Under the pieces are notes generated by a model. The model saw only the letters and a program-made list of their open reading frames with translations, searched no databases and was not told the origin of the DNA. Shown here in pieces: positions 28,229 through 32,147 of a stretch of 32,147 nucleotides of DNA (position 1 is the first letter of the stretch; every line of letters begins with the position of its first letter). The stretch covers positions 1 to 32,147 of the forward strand of contig DUOZ01000019.1 in the NCBI GenBank assembly GCA_012838555.1, read 5' to 3'. The stretch comes from a bacterium (lineage in GTDB: Bacteria > Bacillota_I > Bacilli_A > RFN20 > DUOZ01). The position numbers and the translations under genes were made by a program.

Positions 28229-29881
28229 CTAATTGAGAATTAAATCAATCACTTCTTTGAATTTCCTTACTAAGATTTCGTTATAATCTAAATAAGTTAC
28301 CTCGCACAAACATGGAGAAGGATTTAAATGATTATTACAAGTTTTTATTTCGATTATGTCATTAACATTTATTTTTGCGTAATTATTATCTTTATCTTTA
28401 AATACAATCTTGAAACAATTATCTGTATCTGCCATCTTTTTAATTAATTTAAAAGAATAATCGCTATTTAAAATGATTATTACACGATTATTATAATTAC
28501 AAGTTCCTGCTATTACTTTGTTTTTAGGGACTATAAGTTTATTACTTATAAGATAATATCGAATGATAAAGTCAGAAATAATTAATTTATTATTTAGTAG
28601 AAACGATTTATCAATAATATTATCATGATCATTTTTAATTTCTCTGAAATCAAGAATATCATAATCGAAAACCTGAGATGTAGAGTTAATTGTTTTTGTT
28701 AGTTTTGTAGGAATCGCAAAATAAAGCCCACGAACTTTAAAAACATTATAAGAAGAATATATGAAACCACTAGGAACTATGATTGTAAACATCGTTAACT
28801 CATCATTGCTTATTACATCAATTTTACCACCTAATGAATCAATACATGCTTTAACACCAACAAGTCCAATCCCACTTCCAGAATTAATATCAGGTTTTTC
28901 ATTAGCTGAAACAAAAGGAGTAAAGAGCAAATCATTAAGATTATCTTCTTCTATTTTAACATTTTCATTTTTAAATCTCTTAATCAACTTCTTAAAATCA
29001 ATCGGTCTACCGTCGTTAATGATTTCAATATGTAAATAATTATCAACTTCATAGAAATTTAAATATAAATTACCATAACTGGTTTTATTTTGTGACTTTC
29101 TTTCTTCTAGCGATTCAAAACCATGAACAATATTATTTTTAATAATTTGAGATATTGGATCAATTAATAAGTCAAGTACAACCCGATCAATAGTACAATC
29201 TTGTGCATTAATATGAAGTTTTACTGCTTTTCCACAATCAGCAGCTATAGATTTGGCAATAATATTCATTTTTTTAGTTAATAGGCTTATATGTTCATAT
29301 CTAAAACTGCTTAATTTTGATTGGAAATTATAGAAAAGATTTAACAAGGTGCTACGCTCAATCTCATCCAAATAAATATGATTTTGAATTTTCTCAACAC
29401 TATTTAAAAATTCCTCTAAAAAACTTATTTGGAAAACTAAATTGACTCTTTTTTGTTTACTATTATTAGTGCTAATCCGGTTCACAAAACAATCATTATC
29501 ACTATAAGCTTTTTCTCTTAATAAGTTGATAGATAATAGTTTGTTTAATATATTTTGATAATAATCAACATAGTTAGCCGTATTGTGCGTAATTAAATTT
29601 TCATAAATATTTTGAAAAATATCCAACATCATATTTACTTGTGATGATGAAACATGAATATTTTCCTTAACTAATCTCATTGCTATTTTTTCTAATTCAT
29701 AAGTAATCTTAGCAAGTTCTTTCTCATTATGTGTTAATAATTGGTGCTTTAAAGAATGGATTTTCGTTAGAAAATCAAAATTTAAAAGTGCAATATTTTT
29801 GAATCTAATAGTAGTTAAATCATTTATTATGTCTTCGAGGTTCGACAACATTTCACTTGATATACTAAGATCAACCTCCAT
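28229..29881 (-). CDS. CheA-like histidine kinase (Hpt-like + HATPase + CheW-like regulatory region)
   Basis: Hpt-like LTKIHSLKHQLLTHNEKELAKITYELEKI; N box IIKNNIVHGFESLEERK; INDGRPID; G box SGSGIGLVGVKACIDSLGGKIDVIS; CheW-like start FKVRGLYFAIPTKLTKTI. Confidence 0.8.
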   Translation of the reverse strand: MEVDLSISSEMLSNLEDIINDLTTIRFKNIALLNFDFLTKIHSLKHQLLTHNEKELAKITYELEKIAMRLVKENIHVSSSQVNMMLDIFQNIYENLITHNTANYVDYYQNILNKLLSINLLREKAYSDNDCFVNRISTNNSKQKRVNLVFQISFLEEFLNSVEKIQNHIYLDEIERSTLLNLFYNFQSKLSSFRYEHISLLTKKMNIIAKSIAADCGKAVKLHINAQDCTIDRVVLDLLIDPISQIIKNNIVHGFESLEERKSQNKTSYGNLYLNFYEVDNYLHIEIINDGRPIDFKKLIKRFKNENVKIEEDNLNDLLFTPFVSANEKPDINSGSGIGLVGVKACIDSLGGKIDVISNDELTMFTIIVPSGFIYSSYNVFKVRGLYFAIPTKLTKTINSTSQVFDYDILDFREIKNDHDNIIDKSFLLNNKLIISDFIIRYYLISNKLIVPKNKVIAGTCNYNNRVIIILNSDYSFKLIKKMADTDNCFKIVFKDKDNNYAKINVNDIIEIKTCNNHLNPSPCLCEVTYLDYNEILVRKFKEVIDLILN

Positions 29882-30047
29882 ATTTGATCACCTCATTGAC
29901 ACCATACTAACAAAATTTTCTATAGTTGTAAAGTTATTTATAAGAACTTTAGTATATGAATTATAATGAAAAAGTTTCATTTATGGATTTCTTTACTAAA
30001 CTATTCAACTTGAATGATTTTATTTCCTAATATATAATTATTTACAC

Positions 30048-30136
30048 GGAAGAATACCCAAGTGGTTGAAGGGACTGGTTTCGAAAACCAGCAGGAGCTC
30101 AAACTCGCAGGGGTTCAAATCCCCTTTCTTCCGCCA
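30048..30136 (+). tRNA. tRNA-Ser(CGA), CCA encoded
   Basis: GGAAGAATACCCAAGTGGTTGAAGGGACTGGTTTCGAAAACCAGCAGGAGCTCAAACTCGCAGGGGTTCAAATCCCCTTTCTTCCGCCA; class II tRNA with variable arm; anticodon loop TTCGAAA. Confidence 0.97.
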
Positions 30137-30148
30137 TATTGAATGAAT

Positions 30149-30177
30149 AGGTTTGATACAATGTCAGACCTTTTTTT
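30149..30177 (+). terminator. Terminator downstream of tRNA-Ser
   Basis: AGGTTTGA-tacaatg-TCAGACC followed by T7. Confidence 0.75.
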
Positions 30178-30220
30178 ACTTGTTGGCAGAAAGGGGAAAA
30201 TCTCCTATTCCCAGTTTTGT

Positions 30221-30268
30221 AGAGACCTGTAGTAGTCAGTTTTTAGGCTATTATTAGGTCTCTTTTTT
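30221..30268 (+). terminator. Second terminator-like hairpin
   Basis: AGAGACCT...AGGTCTCT followed by TTTTTT. Confidence 0.65.
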
Positions 30269-30284
30269 ATTTTCTAATCAACTA

Positions 30285-30379
30285 TTTAACGATTACCCTA
30301 ATTTTTAACGATTTGAATACTTTTTAACGATTACCCTACAATTTAACGATTTGAATACTTTTTAAACTATTTGAGAAAA
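30285..30379. repeat. Five tandem 19-bp iteron-like repeats (alternating A/B types)
   Basis: Starts at 30285, 30304, 30323, 30342, 30361: TTTAACGATTACCCTAATT / TTTAACGATTTGAATACTT / TTTAACGATTACCCTACAA / TTTAACGATTTGAATACTT / TTTAAACTATTTGAGAAAA. Confidence 0.9.
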
Positions 30380-30480
30380 ACATGACTTAAATTGACAGTT
30401 TATTTAATAAATTATGGACGATTTGATAAAAAAGTGCTATACTAATTACAAGACGTTTACAATCAAAAAAGGTGAATATT

Positions 30481-30675
30481 ATGAACTATAAAAAATTAGT
30501 TAAAGAAATAAGAGAAAAGCTGATCATCACTCAAGAAGAGTTAGCAGCTCTTTTAGGTGTTTCATTTGCATCAATTAATAGATGGGAGACAGGCAAACAC
30601 GAACCTACTACTAAAATCAAGAGAAAAATTGTGGAACTTTGCAAAGATAATAATATCAAATTGGAGGATGAATAA
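30481..30675 (+). CDS. XRE-family HTH transcriptional regulator (small)
   Basis: MNYKKLVKEIREKLIITQEELAALLGVSFASINRWETGKHEPTTKIKRKIVELCKDNN; stop abuts the start of mod. ATG at 30481 preferred over the GTG at 30472. Confidence 0.9.
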   Translation: MNYKKLVKEIREKLIITQEELAALLGVSFASINRWETGKHEPTTKIKRKIVELCKDNNIKLEDE

Positions 30676-32147
30676 ATGTCAAATTATTTAACAAAAAAAC
30701 GTAATGAACTATTAAAAAAGATTGACAGCATAAAAAAATGGATTTTATCTAATAATCATAATAATGAAACTGAGAAATGCATATCAATATTAAATGAATT
30801 AAAACGCGAAGTTGAAATAAACGCAACAAAAAAATTTGGTTTACTGTGGGATAAGGAAATTGAACCTGAAGAAGTTGTTAGGATGTGTGAAAGCAATATA
30901 CCAATACTTGAACTTCAAAGTGACAAAAAGATTATCAATGGAAAAATAAACAATATTTTAATTGAAGGAGATAATTTTCATTCCTTATCCGCTTTAAATT
31001 TTGTTTTGCAAGGAGCAATTGACATAATCTATATTGATCCTCCGTATAACACTGGAAATGGGGACTTCACTTATAATGATAAATTCGTAAACGAAGACGA
31101 CGGTTTTAGACACTCAAAGTGGTTGAGCATGATGCAAAAAAGGCTCAATTTATCTCGCCAACTTTTAAAAGACTCTGGAGTTATTTTTATTAGCATTGAC
31201 GATAATGAATTTTTTAACTTGAAGCTTTTGTGTGACCAAATATTTGGAGAACGTAATTATCTTGGTACGGTTTATTGGAAATCTAATCCTAATGGTCGTG
31301 GAGATTCTAAATATTTAGGAACTATTTTTGAATATGTCTTGTGTTACAAGAAGAAGGACGTTGCTTTTAATTATGAACCACAAGATTTAGCACAGTTCAA
31401 ACTTCGAGACGAAAAAGGACCATATGCAGAACAAATTCTTCATTCTAAACTATCCTATAGTGTTGGAATGGATTATTCAATTATAGCACCTGATGGAACG
31501 GAAATTTATGCAGGAAATGTTACCAAGGAAGAATGGCTTAAAAGACGAGCAGATAGAACTGTGAAAAAAGCCATGACTTGGAGATTTGGAGAAGAAAGGT
31601 TTAAAGCAGAATTAGCAAAAGGTGAAATAATTTTTCGCAAGAAAGCAGATGGCTGGAAAGTCTATAGAAAAAGAAGACCAGTAGTAGGAGGATCCGCTCC
31701 TTATAAGAACCTATACGAGGAAGAAGGTACAAGGCATGGTTCTAACCAAATCAAAAATATTTTTAATTACACTCCTTTTGACCACCCTAAACCAGTTGGT
31801 TTAATAAAATTTCTTATTTCTTTAGTAAAAGTTAAAAATCCTATTGTCTTAGATTTTTTTGCTGGCTCAGGAACAACTGGACAAGCGGTTTTAGAACTTA
31901 ATCAACAAGATGGTGGGGAGCGAATATTTATATTAGGAACGAATAATGAAAACCAAATATGTCAAAATATCACTTATCCTCGATTGAAGACGGTAATTAC
32001 CGGCATTAGACCAGACGGATCAAAATATAGTGATGGAATACCAGCAAATCTCTACTATTTCAAAACAACTTTTATTGAAGATCATGTCAACAGTGAGCAA
32101 GTAAAATACAATCTTGTGGAGAAAGTTGATTCTCTGTTATGCATTGC
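30676..32147 (+). CDS. Type III-like restriction-modification DNA methyltransferase Mod subunit (beta-class), 3' truncated by window
   Basis: Open frame from ATG 30676 (GGAGG SD) to window end; GDNFHSLSALNFVLQGAIDIIYIDPPYNTGNGDFTYNDKFV...WLSMMQKRLNLSRQLLKDSGVIFISIDDNE...HPKPVGLIKFLI...VLDFFAGSGTTGQAVLELNQQDGG. Confidence 0.95.
   Translation, partial: MSNYLTKKRNELLKKIDSIKKWILSNNHNNETEKCISILNELKREVEINATKKFGLLWDKEIEPEEVVRMCESNIPILELQSDKKIINGKINNILIEGDNFHSLSALNFVLQGAIDIIYIDPPYNTGNGDFTYNDKFVNEDDGFRHSKWLSMMQKRLNLSRQLLKDSGVIFISIDDNEFFNLKLLCDQIFGERNYLGTVYWKSNPNGRGDSKYLGTIFEYVLCYKKKDVAFNYEPQDLAQFKLRDEKGPYAEQILHSKLSYSVGMDYSIIAPDGTEIYAGNVTKEEWLKRRADRTVKKAMTWRFGEERFKAELAKGEIIFRKKADGWKVYRKRRPVVGGSAPYKNLYEEEGTRHGSNQIKNIFNYTPFDHPKPVGLIKFLISLVKVKNPIVLDFFAGSGTTGQAVLELNQQDGGERIFILGTNNENQICQNITYPRLKTVITGIRPDGSKYSDGIPANLYYFKTTFIEDHVNSEQVKYNLVEKVDSLLCI

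Noticed and set aside
21619-29039. Plus-strand ORFs 21619-21882, 27761-27985, 28761-29039
   Set aside because: Antisense to the TadA-like, GGDEF/EAL-like and CheA-like genes.
30285-30379. CRISPR array
   Set aside because: 19-bp units are directly contiguous with no unique spacers, and no cas genes are visible.

Overview
This is a low-GC, Firmicutes/Mollicutes-like chromosomal window. The lineage is inferred from gene content and codon usage only. TGA acts as a stop (for example at the end of rlmB), so the genetic code looks standard. Positions 1-12134, all on the - strand, hold the conserved cluster cysS - (mgtC) - rlmB - sigH-like - rpmG - secE - nusG - rplKA - [L10 leader] - rplJL - rsmC-like - rpoB - rpoC (truncated by the window edge). 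Next come an ABC-2 exporter, a dUTPase, a broken GNAT gene, pnuC with a structured leader, tRNA-Lys(CTT), an ABC-F protein and an acyl carrier protein. The accessory part contains: (i) a compact Tad/Flp-like pilus operon (18901-23669), including an unannotated GTG-start 51-aa pilin-like ORF; (ii) a DUF3784-like protein and a CotJB/CotJC pair; (iii) a three-gene operon (25343-29881) encoding a CheA-like kinase, a membrane protein with apparently degenerate GGDEF and EAL domains, and a protein I read as a catalytically degenerate prolyl-tRNA synthetase paralogue. This operon is my main candidate for an undescribed system. After that come tRNA-Ser(CGA), a five-copy 19-bp iteron-like array, a small HTH regulator and the start of a type III-like DNA methyltransferase (mod) that runs off the window. 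All homology calls come from reading motifs by eye; no searches were run.
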